Assembly: GCA_949752795.1 (NCBI GenBank)
Contig: OX457071.1
Span: forward strand, 29,124,800-29,188,799
Source of the DNA: Hyperoodon ampullatus
Lineage: Eukaryota; Chordata; Mammalia; Artiodactyla; Ziphiidae
Direction: 5' to 3'
Length of the DNA stretch: 64,000 bases
Position numbers and translations under genes: made by a program. The notes below the pieces were generated by a model, which was not told the DNA's origin, made no database searches, and saw nothing but the letters and a program-made list of their open reading frames with translations. Position 1 is the stretch's first letter. Every line of letters begins with the position of its first letter. Below are positions 37,276 through 48,989 of this stretch, piece by piece.

Positions 37276-39539
37276 ATTTATGAAGCTATAAAGCAATGGA
37301 ATTAACATGGGAAAAAGATCAATATTACATAAAAACATAAAACTGAGAATGCCAATTTTTATGACATGTTCATTTATATTTAGAATATTTTTTAAGTACA
37401 AAGTAATTTATTCCTATTTGGAATCAACTGTGCCCAAGTCAGAATTTAGAAAATTAGGGTTTTACTCTGATCATCTAATTCACTTATATCTCCTACTGTG
37501 CCAGCGTATGGCACAGCAGGGAAGCAATAAATATCAGATGGATAAATAAATATGACAAATGCATGTTGTGACCCAGTGAGGATAATGAAATAGAGAGACA
37601 CCAGTTTGTTGATACCAGTTTGTTGACGAAAGGCTATTTTGATGACCATACTGATATTTGGTGGAAGCAGATGTTTAAGGAAAAGTGCCAAGACTCCACC
37701 TCATAGTTTGAGAATAGCTCTAGAAGAGTAAATAAGGGGAAGGAAAGAATGTCTGACACCAACTTTTAATTTTTTTAAGCATGAAAGTATGTGTAGTCAG
37801 ACTTCCTCTGGCTTCAAAAGTCACGATGATTTACTGAAGTGTCAAGTTTCTTATAAATGTGTGGCGTACGCCAAATCTTTCAGATGTAGCATTTCTAGGT
37901 AGGCTCTGCCAAGCTATAGTCATTACCATTAACTTTCTAAAACATCAGAAAGACAAGAACTATAGTTGCCATCCTGCATCTTATTTCAATTATGAGAATT
38001 ATTAGAATTCCATCATCAGCCTCAACATTTAAGGTAATTAGCACGATTACAAGAACAAATGTACTTTTTAACAGTTTGCTAATATTATCAACTTAAGAAG
38101 GAGAAATTATAAAATTTGTGGGAAGTCTATATCAATTCACAAGGAGAAAAATCGTCACCTCCTACTTGAGAAAAGATCTTTAGAAACTGAATAGGCAGGG
38201 AAGATTGGATCAAGGTTAAACCAAGTACCTGAGCCACCTCAGGGAATAAAATAGCTTAGATGAAACACCCTACACCATGGAGGCTTAGATTAAGGATAGA
38301 GTAAGTAAAATAACCCCAAAGCATGACAAGAGACTAAAGTCATGTTTAGAAACATGAAAAAAAAAATAAAGTAAGAGATGGCAAAGAACTCAGACGGTAC
38401 ACAGCATTTGTTGACCTGAGTCAACTAAATGAAATTGGAAAGATGAAGGGTAAGAGAATACATATTCACTTTAACAACTGACAGGAACTTAAACATTATC
38501 ATGAATGTCGATCAGCACTCATCAAAAGGCAGGGAGGGACCTGTTGGCGTTATATGGAGTGGAAAGATGGATGTTCACCAAGGCACTGGTGAGGGTCGAG
38601 CTGGACTGCAAAACATAGAGGTATGCTTGCAGTCTTACTGGGGGAGAAAAAGCTAATGGTTGATGAACCAAGAGAAAAGCGCTCTGAAGACTGAAGAAGC
38701 TTAAGGGAAAAAATGGACTGCCCCTGTCACTGGAAGAAGAGATGGAAGATTGACTACACTTACAACAGAATGGAGACCCAAAGATGGTAGGCGTAAGAAG
38801 GGTCGCCAGCGACGAAGACGGAGAGATGGACTGGTAGCCTTTGCAGGGCCTACATGGTTACGTTTGGCCCAGGGCAGGGATGCATGGTGACACCATGATG
38901 AGGCCTTCGCTCTGCAGTGGCTAGAATGAGGCTGTGATGAGCATGGCGAGGAGGACTACATAATTAAAAAAGAGAACATTTTACTGAGACCACGTTACTG
39001 GGAGATCAGTTATTCTTAAAAGCACCGTATGGTCATACTTGGATTTATATGGTCTAGTATTTTTAGTCAATCATAATTTAGAAAAGGATCGTAAATGAAT
39101 ATTAGTTAAAGGTACGTGAAGCGGAAATACATAACCAAAGTATCAGGTTATATTCCATAGCTTCTGTTAAGTGCACATCTAAACTATCCTCATTTGTATA
39201 GTGCAGACTCATGGAATTATTTAAAAGTCACTAAAGTGGAATTATTACATCAAACTGTTTAAAAAAAAAAGAACACACACACAAAACACGTAACATATAC
39301 AAAACATACAAAGAATTATGTGTAAAAGAAAACTGTATGGTAACAGGTACTAGTAAAAAGAATTCCTTAGCAGTAATAAACACTAAGGAAAAAAACAACT
39401 TCAAAATATAGAGGAGTGAAACAAATCCCTCAGAAGCTGATGCCATGCATAAACTATCCTCTTACTTAGGCTGAAAAGTTAAATGGAAACTATCATGGAT
39501 TATTACCCATCTTTTAGTAAAAGAAAAAAACAGTTAAAA
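37276..39539. other. UCHL3 intron 6, unassigned, with a CpG-containing patch
   Basis: No named repeat found. 38520-38960 is richer in G+C than its surroundings, with a cluster of CpGs near 38790-38825 ('gtcgccagcgacgaagacgg'). It may be an old retroelement or a regulatory patch. Confidence 0.35.
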
Positions 39540-39778
39540 TATGTATCACTTATTTTGTGCCAGGCACTCTTTTAAGCACTTTACACGTATTAATTCATTT
39601 AATCCCCCAGTAACCCATGAGATAGTTACTGTAATTATCTCCATTTTACAAATAAGAAATCAGAGCACAGAGAGGTTAAGTAACATAACCCAGGTCACAC
39701 TGCCAGGAAGTGGCAGGGCTGGGATTCAAATACAGGAAATCTAGTTCCAGAATCCAATGATCTTAATAATTGTGGTGT
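39540..39778 (-). mobile_element. MIR SINE
   Basis: Antisense MIR: 'gtgccaggcactcttttaag', 'ccattttacaaataagaaat', 'cacagagaggttaagtaaca' and 'gtggcagggctgggattca'. Confidence 0.9.
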
Positions 39779-39779
39779 A

Positions 39780-41110
39780 CAGCCTAAGTGGACAAGAAAA
39801 AGATTTTAATACTAATTTATTAGACCAGATTCCAATAAGCAGAGGAGTAATCCTCTTAAAATTAGATTTTTGGGAGTCACCTTTTCGAACACTATTGTAC
39901 CACAAAAGGTGAATCTGACCTAAGAGTTTTCCACAAAATGCACATGCTAATAATAACTAACTTATTAATGGTAATCCAAATGATAATTTTACAATTGTTG
40001 CCTCCAATAAATAACACCAGCACATGAAACTGAGTTTAAAGCAGTATGATAAAATTATAATCACTAACAACCATAGTGAGAAGAAGTAAAAAAAAAAAAA
40101 AATAGTGATATAAGTCCTTGCTTAGTGATAATGGATTTCACTAACCATGACCTATTTTCTTTAGGAAAATAAAGGGGTTTTCCTTGAATGATTTCTAAGA
40201 CTCTTTCAACCCTGAAAATCCTATGATCCTACTTAGTACTTCTGATCTATGTAAATAATACAATAACCTAAAATAAAGGGTTTTAAGAACATGTTTGTGA
40301 ACAGTTTAGCTGCTCAAAATAAGAATCAATCAATTAGAAATACATAAATGAATCCTATACTTTGCTCTATATGGGAACAAAGGTATATATAATAAAGTGT
40401 CTGTGCTCTAACAGATTTGTCATATTCAATCTGATTACATTTAAATAAGAGAAAGACAGAAGAGTGGGGAAGAGGAAAAAGAAAATGGATGGAGAAAGAA
40501 AATGGAGTAAAGGAAGAGAGGAAGAGATGACTAATGAGTAGTGGAGAAAACAAAAATTTTCTAAGAATCTAGGGAAGGAGAGATTACTAAACCATAAGTA
40601 GAACTAAAGGCATACATTGAAAGAACATATAAGGTTTGGGCAGGCAAAATGGGAAAGGTATTCCTAGCAAAGAATTCAGTGTGAGAAAAAAGACAAAAAT
40701 AGGAATGAGGATGACATGTTCAGAGGACTAGACTGTCAGGTCTCGGATCTGACTTTACCCCTTCCATCTAAAAAGTTATCCTGTTACTTGTTCATGGGTG
40801 CTGGCAGAAGACATGAGACTCTTGTGTCAGAGACAAAGGACTTTACTCATAGCACAGCCAGGAGCACGATCATCACTATGTTAGTGTCAGTTCACCTGAA
40901 GGCAACACAGAGGGCCCAGATGGATGGCTGCACACACAACGGACTGCATTATAGGAGAGGAACACTGAGCTTGGGGAAACTGATGTATTATAATAAGCAG
41001 TAAGCAAACCTGTCTTTGTTTTGGAGGCAGACATTACCTCATCCCTCACAGTGCTTACTGGGAGAAAAGTGATTTCTAACTTCAAATATGATGTCTCTCT
41101 TCTTTTGCCA
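39780..41110. other. UCHL3 intron 6, unassigned
   Basis: Contains a purine-rich stretch at about 40447-40525 (A/G repeats such as gagaaagaaaatggag). No gene or named repeat recognised. Confidence 0.35.
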
Positions 41111-41119
41111 TTTTTGAAG

Positions 41120-41990
41120 AATGTTTTTTAAAACTTAAAAAATAATTTCAAATTACAAAGAGTTACAAAAATAAAAAGAGTACAGGAAACACCTAGATTT
41201 ACCTATGACATTTTACCCTGATTTGCTTTATCATCTGTACTTACACTCTCTTGCTCTCTTCCTGTCTCTCTACATAGTTGTTTTGTTTTCTTCCTGAACC
41301 ATTTGAGGATAAGTTATATAAATCATGGTCCTTTACCCCTAAATACTTCAGTATTTCTTAAGACTAAGAAAATTCTCTTGGACTTCCCTGGTGGCACAGT
41401 GGTTAAGAATCCGTGTACCAGGGGCCTCCCTGGTGGTGCAGTGGTTAAGAATCTGCCTGCCAATGCAGGGGACACAGGTTCAAGCCCTGGTCCGGGAAGA
41501 TCCCACATGCCGTGGAGCAACTAAGCCTGCGAGCCACAACTACTGAGCCCTCATGCCACAACTACTGAAACCCGCGCACCTAGAACCCGTGCTCTGCAAC
41601 AAGAGAAGCCACTGCAATGAGAAGCCTGTGCACTGCAAAGAAGAGTTGCCCCCACTCACTGCAACTAGAGAAAGCCCGTGCACAGCAACGAAGACCCAAT
41701 GCAGCCAAAAATAATTAATTAAAAAAGAAAATTCTTTTGTAACAGCAGTTATCACCTTCAAAATTTCATATAGACATGGGCTGTGTTAGGATGTGTGTAG
41801 GTTGGATGTCATGTTAGACTTCTGTCTAACCTCCCATCCATATTTTAATTTTGTCAGTTGATCCATTCATGTCCTTTGTAGCATTTCCCCTCAGGATCTA
41901 ATCTGGGAGCAGGTATTGAATTTTTTTTTCATGCCTCTTCAGTATCCTTTAACCTGAAGCATTTCCAACAGCCTTTGTCTTTTATGACAT
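41120..41990. mobile_element. Old LINE-1-like segment, interrupted by SINE
   Basis: 'caaattacaaagagttacaa', 'accatttgaggataagttat' and 'ctttacccctaaatacttca', and after the SINE 'gcatttcccctcaggatcta', resemble one ancient LINE-derived repeat. Family and orientation are uncertain. Confidence 0.4.
41380..41724 (+). mobile_element. CHR SINE with duplicated head
   Basis: A 41-base 5' SINE fragment (41380-41420, 'ggacttccctggtggcacag' onward) is directly followed by a full long-form CHR starting 'ggggcctccctggtggtgca' at 41421. A single target-site duplication ('aagaaaattctctt' 41366-41379, 'aagaaaattctttt' 41725-41738) flanks both. Confidence 0.92.
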
Positions 41991-42439
41991 TAACACACAG
42001 TCCCCTTCCCCCATTTTTTAATAAACAGTTTTTTTACATAAAAAATCATGCTCTCTGTGAATACAGACATCTGTATTTCTTCCTTTCCAATCCATATGCC
42101 ATTTGTTTCTTTTTCTCACCTTACTGCATTGGCTATAGGACTTCTAGAACAATAATGAATTTCCCTGATTTTCACTTTTCATTATTTCTTCCTTGTGCAT
42201 GCTTTAGGGTTAATTTTCTCTTTTTATTTTATTTTTTTGCTACCTTTAGGTAAAAACTTAGATCACTGACTTGAAGCCTTTTTTTCTTTTCTATTATAAG
42301 CATTTACTGCTATAGATTTTTCTCTAACCTCTGCCTTTTCTTTTCTACTATAAGCATTTAATGTTACAGATTTTCCTCTACTCCCTGCTTTAGCTGCAAC
42401 CTGTAAATTTGGATATATTTAATAATTTTTCATTCAATT

Positions 42440-42730
42440 CAAAATGTTTTCCAGAAAACAAATTTATGGTTACCAAAGGGGAAAGGGGGTTAGGGGAGGG
42501 ATAAATTAGGAGTTCAGAATCGGCAAATACAACCTACTATATAAAAAATAGATAAAACACAAGGTCCTACTGTAGAGCACAGGGAACTATATTCAATATC
42601 CTGTGATAAACCATAATGGAAAAGAATATGAAAAAGAATATACATATATTTGTATAACTGAATCACTTTGCTGTACACCAGAAACTAACACAGCACTGTA
42701 AATCAACTATACTTCAATTTAAAAAATTGT
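42440..42730 (+). mobile_element. L1 3' end
   Basis: 'aaatttatggttaccaaagg', a G-rich 3' UTR, 'gagcacagggaactatattc' and 'ctgaatcactttgctgtaca', ending 'caactatacttcaattt'. This is the sense copy of the same L1 3' end seen in antisense at 9.2, 26.9 and 59.4 kb. Confidence 0.82.
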
Positions 42731-43185
42731 CTTAATGTTTTCTCATGTTCTCTGTGACTTCCTCTTTGATCCAATGAGCTATTGAGAAGTGTATTGTTTA
42801 ATTTCTAAATATATGGGGATTTTCCAGATACTTTTTACTGTTATTAATTCCTAATTTAATTCCATTATGGTTAGAAAATATTCTTTGTATAATTTAAATT
42901 TAAAAAAAATTTTTTAAGATTTATTTTCTGATCCATAATATGGTCTATCCATGAGCACTTAAACATTTTTTAGAACAATTTAAAAAACAAAATTTATTTT
43001 ATATTTACCTTTACTTGTTCCATTTCCAGCGCTCACCAGTTCTTTGTGTAGATTCAAGTCATAGTGCAAGTAAGCTTGTAATGAATTCTCTGTTTTTGTT
43101 TGTCTAAAAGACTTTATTTCTCCTTTATTTTTGAAAAATATTTTTGTTCCATCGAATTTTTTAAGCATTTTAAAAACCTTTTTCT

Positions 43186-43446
43186 TTTTTTTTTCATTTA
43201 TTTATTTGGCTGCGCTGGGTCTTAGTTGCAGCACATGGTATCTTCATAGCAACGAAGGGATCCTGCATGTGGGATCTTCGTTGAGGCATGTGGGGATCTT
43301 TAGTTGTGGCACACGGGATCCTTTAGTTGCAGCATGCAGGATCTTTAGTTGCAGCATGTGGGATCTAGTTCCCTGACCAAGGATCGAACCCGAGCCCCCT
43401 GCACTGGGAGCGTGGAGTCTTAACCACTGGACCACGAAGGAAGTCC
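43186..43446 (-). mobile_element. CHR-related SINE with internal tandem repeats
   Basis: Reverse orientation, 5' end the complement of 'gggacttccttcgtggtcca'. Between 43262 and 43367 a ~22-base unit of the type 'gatctttagttgcagcatg' recurs about four to five times, which lengthens the body compared with relatives. Confidence 0.88.
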
Positions 43447-44739
43447 CTCTCTTTTCCTTCTGATTCTACCTGCACATATTAGATCATCTGAAATTGACCC
43501 ACAGCTCTTGGGTGATCTGGGGGGTTTTGTGGGGTTTTTTCCCATGATTTTTTATTTTTGTGATTCAGTTTGGGTAAATTTCTAGCAATTTATCTTCACA
43601 TTTTCTGATTCTTTCCTCAACATTTGCAAGTCTACTGGCAAATCCATTAAGGTATTATTCACCTCTGGTACTGTGTTTTTAATTACTAGATTTCCATTTG
43701 ATTCTTTCTTAGAGCTTCCAACTCTCTGTTGATATTCCCCATCTGTTGGTATCTGTGGTCTACCTTTTCTACTTGAGCCTTTAACATATTAATCACAGTT
43801 ATTTTAAGTTGCATCTGACAGTTCCAACACCTGGATCATATCTGAGTTTGATTCTGTTGATTCCTTTGTCTTGTGACAGTGTGTTATTTTTCTTGTTTTC
43901 TTCATCTTATAATTTTTGTTTAAAAGGCATACATCCTGTGTAGGAGCAGAGAGACTGAGACAAATGTATTTATGTCTGGGAATGGGCATGCCTCCTCTTC
44001 TGCTAGGGCTTTAGTGTGTGGAGTTGAGTCAATCTAGTTAGAAGTTGTGCTGTTTGGTTTGTTTTTGCTATGGTTATCCTCAGTAATCTACCAGCTTAAA
44101 ATCTGCCTCACATTACTGTGTGCTTAAGGTAGGAGCTGGGTTGCTAAATGCTTTCTTTTTCAATGTTCTTGTTCCACTCATAGCTTTAGGATTTTTCTCA
44201 GAGTCTATGCCTCAGAGAAGGTCTCTCTTCATGCTCTCGGCCTACCCCACACATTTGACACTTGTTTGTTGGTGCTGGCTGGTCTAAGGGTGGGAAGGTG
44301 AAGGCATTCTTTGTTGATATGGTTCAGCCTCCATCATAAGTAGGTTGTTTGTACCTGGATATCAAGGACAAGGCTTTCCACAGGATCCTTCCCTCCTCCA
44401 CTGATTTCTCTCATAGGAGTTTCCTATACCTCCCCTGAAGGAGTAGTTTTGTCTGTTCCCTTCTACAGGGAGGGTTTTCTGTCTCAGCATTGTTAGGTTT
44501 TATTCCATAGGGGAGAAGAATCCAGGCCCTTCCCAAAGTAGAAGCTGCTTCCTTCCCCGAGGTCTGCACCTTGGGCCTCTCTCTTGCCTTCTCCCTAGTT
44601 TAAGCTTATAGGTACCCAGTGAGGTCTGTGGAGAGTGGTTGTGAGCTCCCCTTTGGCAGTGCTTAACAGGGATTTTATAGTATCATACCAGCCTATACTT
44701 GACCTTTAGCAATTTGTTAAAATTTTTAACATTTTTTAC

Positions 44740-45100
44740 AAAGAAAAAAATCATATTCTTCACGCTGCTTTCACTTTCCATATATTTTGGGCATCTATCC
44801 ACCTCAATAAGTATATATCTACATTATTTTTCACGACAACATATTATTCCCTAAATAGATGTACCTTAAACATATTATGGCATCTTTAGTTTGTTTCTAG
44901 TTTTCTACATTTATAAACTATGCTGTAGTAAATACACTCACACAGGTATCTTTATATGTTCATCAGTCAACAATAATAATAGCTAGCATTGAATGCTTAC
45001 TATTACATACCAAATGTTCTAAACTGTGGATGCTATAGAGTCTCACAATGATCCTACTAAGGTAGAAATTATGATCATTTCTATTTAAAGATGAAGATAC
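44740..45100 (-). mobile_element. L1M fragment followed by MIR fragment
   Basis: 44740-44965 ('agtttgtttctagttttcta', 'aactatgctgtagtaaatac') is antisense L1M. 44975-45100 ('ctagcattgaatgcttacta', 'aaggtagaaattatgatc') follows antisense MIR. Confidence 0.55.
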
Positions 45101-46743
45101 AATTTTTGTCCAAACATTATCAGATTATCTATGGGTAATTTTAGCCCTCTTTTTGCTCATCGTGTTTTCCATATATAAGAGGAAGGAATGAAAAAAAGAA
45201 AGGATATGTTCAAAAGCACACCCTCCTGAATGAGTTCCATACATCAAGGTTCATGTGTGTGTGCATGTGTTTCTATTTGGCAACTGTTCTACAATATCAA
45301 ATACAGGACAGTACGTTACTACATTATGACTGTCTTACTTGTAACTACCTTGTAATGCTCTTAGAAAAACCTTTTATCCACTATCATACTGCTAGCATAC
45401 TAAGTATTGTTTTCCATAAGTAAATGAATATGTTGAGTTCTTAAACATTAGAACCAGTAATTCTAAATTTTTACTCTAGTCATATTTATTTCTACCTCTG
45501 AAAGCTAAAGGAACACAGTATATACACATTTTTTCCAACTGTACAATTTGTAAAGATAATTTAATTCATAATATAGACGTAACTGTGTATATCACATATA
45601 TTTTCAATTCCAATGAAAGTTTATATGATAATTCAGGGAAGGACTTTCTTTTTTTTTTAACATCTTTATTGGAGTATAATTGCTTTACAATATTGTGTTA
45701 GTTTCAGGAAAGGATTTTCAAGTAATATTATTTTAAAAGATGAAAAGACTGATATGAAGAACGCTATTATGGAATCTGAATATACCTAGGCTTTCTCTTA
45801 GAATTACAAATATTAAAGACATATTCACCAACTTTTACACTGTCATAATATTAGCTGCCGAAGTAACTAAGTTAGCTTTGCTTTCAAATATGAAAATTTA
45901 AACTGTGAGTAGAAGCTTCAGAATAAATAGCCAATTTCCTTTCCATACTAACTGGAAAAGATCAAATATCTACAGCTTATTCTTGAGTCTTTCAGCAGAT
46001 TTTAATAAAGAGCTCACTTTCTAGAGCATCTGAATAAAGAACTCACTTCCTCAGTTTTTCAGTCCTGGTGGAGGAATCCAAAGTTGTCAAAAATTATGTA
46101 TTTCATTAGAATTATTAATGACATCAATGTCTGCCAGGACATCAACACTGAAACCGTGCCCCCTCTGCTTACTGCGTGGGTCTGCAACGGTATAATGTGA
46201 CTTCACATACACCACTGCAATATAACCTATCTCTTCATTACAGTTTTGAAAAAACCAGAACAGGCTTTTCAAAAACCCTAGGAATTAAATGATTTGCTCC
46301 TCAGAAAGTACTCTAAGGAGTTTAACAAATATTTTTTGCATAAAGGAATTAGGTATAGACATTCATTTTGAGATTTTTAAGCATTCTGATTCTGACTTAA
46401 ATCCTCTTGAGTTAAAAAAAAAAAATACAGGGTGAGCTATTTGGACACAGCCCATGAGCATCAGGACAGTGTTGGGGTCTTTTAGAGGCACAAGGACTTA
46501 GTTGACTTGCCCACAGTCATATAACTAGCGACTCTCAAAGCAGAGGCAGAACCCATGACTCCTGGCTCCAATTTCAGTGTTTTCATCTCACACAAAGCCA
46601 CCCACCCATCAACTGTCAACTACCTAATTCACAGAGGCAAACCTATTACTATCTCTAGCTGTATTCCCATAACAATCAACAGTTCAAATTTCTCTATCTT
46701 CAAAGTTATAACTGGTTCAGAAAGAAACCAAAATACCTGGGTC
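45100..46743. other. UCHL3 intron 6, mostly unassigned
   Basis: Includes a tiny L1 3' end (45655-45705) and a possible antisense MIR piece at 46495-46580 ('gacttgcccacagtcatata'). No exon is seen. Confidence 0.4.
45655..45705 (-). mobile_element. Minimal L1 3' end insertion
   Basis: Only about 50 bases of L1: 'catctttattggagtataat' to 'atattgtgttag'. It is flanked by 'ttcagggaagga' and 'ttcaggaaagga', an imperfect target-site duplication. Confidence 0.7.
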
Positions 46744-47090
46744 CTAAAAGGCCAAATTACTTTTCCTTCACAGTTAATGTGTATGTCACTTTGTATATGA
46801 AAAAATGAGTCAACTACCCTTTAAACTGTTTAATAACCACAAAATTAGAAATGTCATGAAGGCTAAAAAAAATTTTTTTTCAAACCTTTAATAAAAAGGT
46901 GGAAAGAGTGTGTTGGTCTAAAAAGCCAAATTACTTTTGCTTCAGTTAATATACATTCTCTGGGTGTACAAAAAGTAAAGTACTCTTTAGAGTACTTAAT
47001 AACCACCAAAGAATTAGAAATGTTGTAAAGGCTAAAAAGAAATGATACAGACCTTTTAACAAAGGGGGCAGAGGGTCAGACTAGTATTAC
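46744..47090. repeat. Diverged tandem duplication, period about 174 bp
   Basis: Copy 1 (46744-46917) and copy 2 (46918-~47090) share 'ccaaattacttttccttca'/'ccaaattacttttgcttca', 'acttaataaccacc'-like and 'ttagaaatgt' segments, 'aaggctaaaaa', and 'cctttaataaaaagg'/'ccttttaacaaaggg' in the same order. I do not recognise the unit as a mobile element. Confidence 0.8.
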
Positions 47091-47459
47091 TGCTTTATTA
47101 AGAAATCAAGTGTTTGGTAGTTTACCCTAAGTGCTTAAATCTAAATTAGTCTAAAATGTTAAAATAAAGCAAGTAGATTTTGGCTTACACCCAAAATGTT
47201 TTCCCATCTAAAAGGGCATCCTGTTACTAAGAAAAATATCATTATAACCATGTAATTTCCTAAATATAAAGGGATCACTGGCTGGTAGGTACTTAAAATA
47301 ATTACTGTTTTCCAAAATACAGATAACATAATTACCAAAAGACTGTGGTTGGTTTATGGGTAAGACTTTATGTTTAATATAAGGAAAAATCTACTGTTGA
47401 CTAAGAGCTTGTTTGTTTTAGCAATTTTTATTTATCTATACATTTTGTTGCCTTAAGAG

Positions 47460-47640
47460 CATGGACAGTACTTACTAGCTGTGTGACTTTGGACAAGTTA
47501 GTAACTTCTTTGTCTTCCAGTCTGTAAAATGGGATAACATCTATCTTAAGGAATTGAGAAGATTAGAGTAGGATACACACAGTGCTTAGTATAATGCCTA
47601 CCACATAAAATGCGTTCAGTAAATGGTAACTATCATTATA
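47460..47640 (+). mobile_element. MIR SINE
   Basis: Sense MIR: 'cttactagctgtgtgacttt', 'cagtctgtaaaatgggataa' and 'gcttagtataatgcctacca', ending 'cagtaaatggtaac'. Confidence 0.88.
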
Positions 47641-47649
47641 GTAAGATGA

Positions 47650-48778
47650 CAGACATACTTTTAAAAGCAGTGAGAATTTAAGAAGATGAGAATACTTGGC
47701 AATTGATAAGCATGTCAATTTCCATTGCATTCACCCATAAATGACACTTAAGAATAATCAAGACTGATACTGTAACACCCCAAAATGATTCCCAATGTTT
47801 CCAGCAACCCCAGGTATCTCATGGTGAGACTCTTCTGTCTTAAATACCTACAAAATCATTCCTTTTACTGACCTGCTGATAAAATACATACTTAATCATG
47901 ACAATTAAATTTATTTCTAGAATAGGACATGTTCTTTCAAACTTTAGAGATACCACTGAGTCTAAAAAAATGGCACATGGAAAGGAAAAAAAGTAGGAAC
48001 TTCTCTAGGGCTTCCAAATGCCATGAAAAGAAGTAAAATTATAAATGTAGGCATACATGCATGAGGATATGTACACATATATAAAACTTTAAAAGTTTAA
48101 AGTCAAAATTATAAATTAATTCTAAATGGACTCCTGTAGATTGGAATAAATTTCAGTATAATACATTGAATTACACTAAATTTGAGGTCCAAATTTAAAA
48201 TAGTAAAGCAAAACCAGATTCATGCAAAGGATGCAAACTTTCCTACAACGTATCCATGTTCAGTTGGCAAAGAAGTCAAAGTGAAACGTGGGCTAGATAC
48301 CGAAATACACAAAATACCACTATATATTCCATGGAAAATGGCAAATTTCTTCATTTTGCTCACCTAATAAATCAAGATACCCACAGATTTCTAGATATTC
48401 TTTAAAGACTTTTTTCCCTTACTGGTTTAACAACTGTATTTTCTCACTTCCGTTAACAATTCTCCAAAATCCCTATTAAGATAATGACCTATATCTCTAT
48501 ACTTTACATTAAACTCAAGCTTACCATTGTTAAGCTGGCCAAAAACTAAGTCCCAGAAATTATTTATTTATTTATTTTTACAATTTGAGAGTAGCTCCAA
48601 TAAGATTCTCATTGACTACAAATGAAAAGAATCTTAAATCTTAACCCTCTGTTTTGGAAAGTTGTGGTTAAAACAAAACAAACAGAAAAATCCACCATCC
48701 TCAAATATCATTACAACCTCAACTCTATTTTTATTGCTGGAGCCATTTTTAGATAGAAGAATTACATTGGGCTTCCCT
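47650..48778. other. UCHL3 intron 6, unassigned
   Basis: AT-rich. An (ATTT)n stretch lies at 48561-48578. No exon, RNA gene or named repeat is supported. Confidence 0.4.
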
Positions 48779-48978
48779 GGTGGCGCAGTGGTTGGGAATC
48801 TGCCTGCCGACGCAGGGGACGCGGGTTCGTGCCCCGGTCTGCGAAGATCCCATATGCCGCGGAGCGGCTGGGCCCGTGAGCCATGGCCGCTGAGCCTACG
48901 CGTCCGGAGCCTGTGCTCCGCAACGGGAGAGGCCACAACAGTGAGAGGCCCGCGTACCACAAAAAAAAAAAAAAAAAA
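48779..48978 (+). mobile_element. CHR-2-type SINE in UCHL3 intron 6
   Basis: Complete copy with an A tail of about 19 bases. Short duplication 'agaattac' on both sides (48767-48775 region and after the tail). Confidence 0.94.
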
Positions 48979-48989
48979 AGAATTACTAG

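Larger units (their letters stand above)
42270..44690. mobile_element. Old L1M LINE region, interrupted
   Basis: 'ctctaacctctgccttttc', 'ctgctttagctgcaacctgt', 'agtgtattgtttaatttcta', and later 'gtaaatttctagcaatttat' and 'catctgacagttccaacacc', are characteristic of long L1M internal segments. A younger L1 3' end (42440-42730) and a SINE (43186-43446) interrupt it. Confidence 0.55.

Noticed and set aside
38700..38900. Arg-rich reading frame near 38790 considered as a retrocopy
   Set aside because: The frame is short, has stops, and matches no protein I know; kept only as a composition anomaly.
43262..43367. Regularly spaced repeats considered as a CRISPR-like array
   Set aside because: Units are adjacent, without unique spacers, and lie inside a mammalian SINE.
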